From contig CAMLER010000303.1 of NCBI GenBank assembly GCA_946478915.1, forward strand, positions 1 through 6,411: a stretch of 6,411 bases of DNA. Direction: 5' to 3'. Of this stretch, positions 5,870 to 6,411 are shown in pieces. A program made the position numbers and the translations under genes. A model generated the notes under the pieces. That model was not told where the DNA came from and made no database searches. It worked only from the letters and a program-made list of their open reading frames with translations. This DNA comes from an uncultured Chryseolinea sp. (GTDB lineage Bacteria > Bacteroidota > Bacteroidia > Cytophagales > Cyclobacteriaceae). The first letter of the stretch is position 1. Every line of letters starts with the position of its first letter.

Positions 5870-5896
5870 CTCAGAAGTCCCCGAAGGGACCCTGAG
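5870..5896. other. Stable hairpin between convergent genes, UUCG tetraloop on the minus strand
   Basis: CTCAG (5870-5874) pairs with CTGAG (5892-5896), and GTCCC (5877-5881) pairs with GGGAC (5886-5890), with a two-base bulge on one side and one on the other. Read on the minus strand the loop is C(UUCG)G, an exceptionally stable tetraloop. It lies 32 bases after the DUF1905/YdeI stop and 63 bases beyond the stop of the right-edge gene, so it may end or protect transcripts from either side. Neither strand has a U tract after it, so it is not a standard intrinsic terminator. The flanking bases (about 5855-5910) are noticeably more GC-rich than the rest of the gap. Confidence 0.5.
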
Positions 5897-5959
5897 CGCC
5901 TGGGCACGAGTTAATGTTAAGCAGGTTGACATTATCGGTACCTTATCCACTATAGACTA

Positions 5960-6411
5960 CTAATTCGGAACCGCAAGGTAAACTTCGATTATTCGCGGGC
6001 TTTGTTGGACGATACGGACGCCGCCATAAAGCATTTGTTCTGTAAGGTTAAAGATGAAGAAATCGCCTTCCGAGTATTCCAAATCGGTACCGTCTGCTCC
6101 GTTCCAGTTGGATTCAAACAGCTGCGGCCGCTGAGTGACCCAGTATTCAATTACATCGACAGTAAAATCTGCTTTCGCAAACCTCACCAGTTCCATACTA
6201 TTGAGTGGTGCATTAAAAGTATAATCAAGTTCATCCCACAGAAGGCTGGAGCTGACCAATCGGTTGTCATAAAATATTGAGAACTTGGTGTTGTATGTGG
6301 TCTGCGCAGAATTATTGTTCAAATAATAAAAACTATTGAACGCACCATTCTGACTGAATACGGTGGGAATTTTGTCTACATCTGCCGAAGCTGCATAATC
6401 AGGCCACTCGA
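5960..6411 (-). CDS. Unrecognised protein, C-terminal 149 residues, start beyond the right edge
   Basis: The minus-strand frame is open from base 6411 to a TAG at 5962-5960, showing 149 residues. The apparent start near 6322 is a TTG inside a frame that continues open to the edge, so the gene is partial and begins outside the window. The visible part is acidic, rich in Asn, Phe, Tyr and Ser, poor in Lys, and alternates hydrophobic and polar residues in a way that suggests beta strands (KFSIFYDNRL, GDFFIFNL, GVRIVQQSPRIIEVYLAVPN). This resembles exported Bacteroidota proteins, but the signal region is not visible and I do not recognise the family. There is no transmembrane segment in the visible part. 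It converges on the DUF1905/YdeI gene with 122 bases between stops. Coding status is well supported; function is unknown. Confidence 0.75.
   Translation of the reverse strand, partial: EWPDYAASADVDKIPTVFSQNGAFNSFYYLNNNSAQTTYNTKFSIFYDNRLVSSSLLWDELDYTFNAPLNSMELVRFAKADFTVDVIEYWVTQRPQLFESNWNGADGTDLEYSEGDFFIFNLTEQMLYGGVRIVQQSPRIIEVYLAVPN

Noticed and set aside
5838..5959. rRNA or tRNA fragment suggested by the GC-rich hairpin region
   Set aside because: The UUCG-capped hairpin recalls rRNA helices, but the flanks match no rRNA segment I can place and there is no tRNA cloverleaf or T-loop consensus.

Overview
The window looks like an ordinary, gene-dense chromosomal stretch from a member of the Bacteroidota, most likely Cytophagales or Chitinophagia. 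Three lines of sequence evidence support this. First, promoters have the Bacteroidota form (TTG, 17-23 bases, TAnnTTTG), with full matches before the SRPBCC gene and the AraC gene and a -7 box alone before the haloperoxidase gene. Second, Shine-Dalgarno sequences are weak or absent and leaders are A-rich. Third, the protein families are typical: a secreted BD-FAE-like esterase, a periplasmic vanadium-haloperoxidase/PAP2 protein, an AHSA1 protein and a DUF1905/YdeI protein. Genus-level placement is not possible from this sequence alone.

Layout, left to right. Positions 1-1782 hold three minus-strand genes that could form one transcription unit, read right to left: a secreted alpha/beta hydrolase (862-1782), a cation-dependent O-methyltransferase (153-818), and the first 28 codons of a lipoprotein that runs off the left edge (1-85). 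A 321-base divergent intergenic region follows, carrying a strong promoter for the plus-strand SRPBCC/AHSA1 gene (2104-2529). That gene ends at a bidirectional hairpin terminator (2543-2573). Between it and the next gene lies a 7-base tandem repeat (2667-2696). Next on the minus strand are a vanadium-haloperoxidase/PAP2 protein (2763-4133) and, upstream of it on the same strand, an AraC-family regulator (4246-5121). A divergent plus-strand DUF1905/YdeI gene with a GTG start (5355-5837) follows. The C-terminal part of an unrecognised minus-strand gene (5960-6411) enters from the right edge.

How the genes may work together: the AraC regulator lies directly upstream of the haloperoxidase gene and is the obvious candidate to control it, although each gene appears to have its own -7 element. 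The remaining genes show no clear joint pathway.

The most notable signal is inside the haloperoxidase-like protein. Its N-terminal half is a recognisable repeat of the catalytic C-terminal half at a constant offset of about 220 residues. It keeps most active-site positions but has lost the vanadate/phosphate-binding histidine (Gln instead). I see no mobile element, CRISPR array, RNA gene or clearly new multi-gene system in this window.
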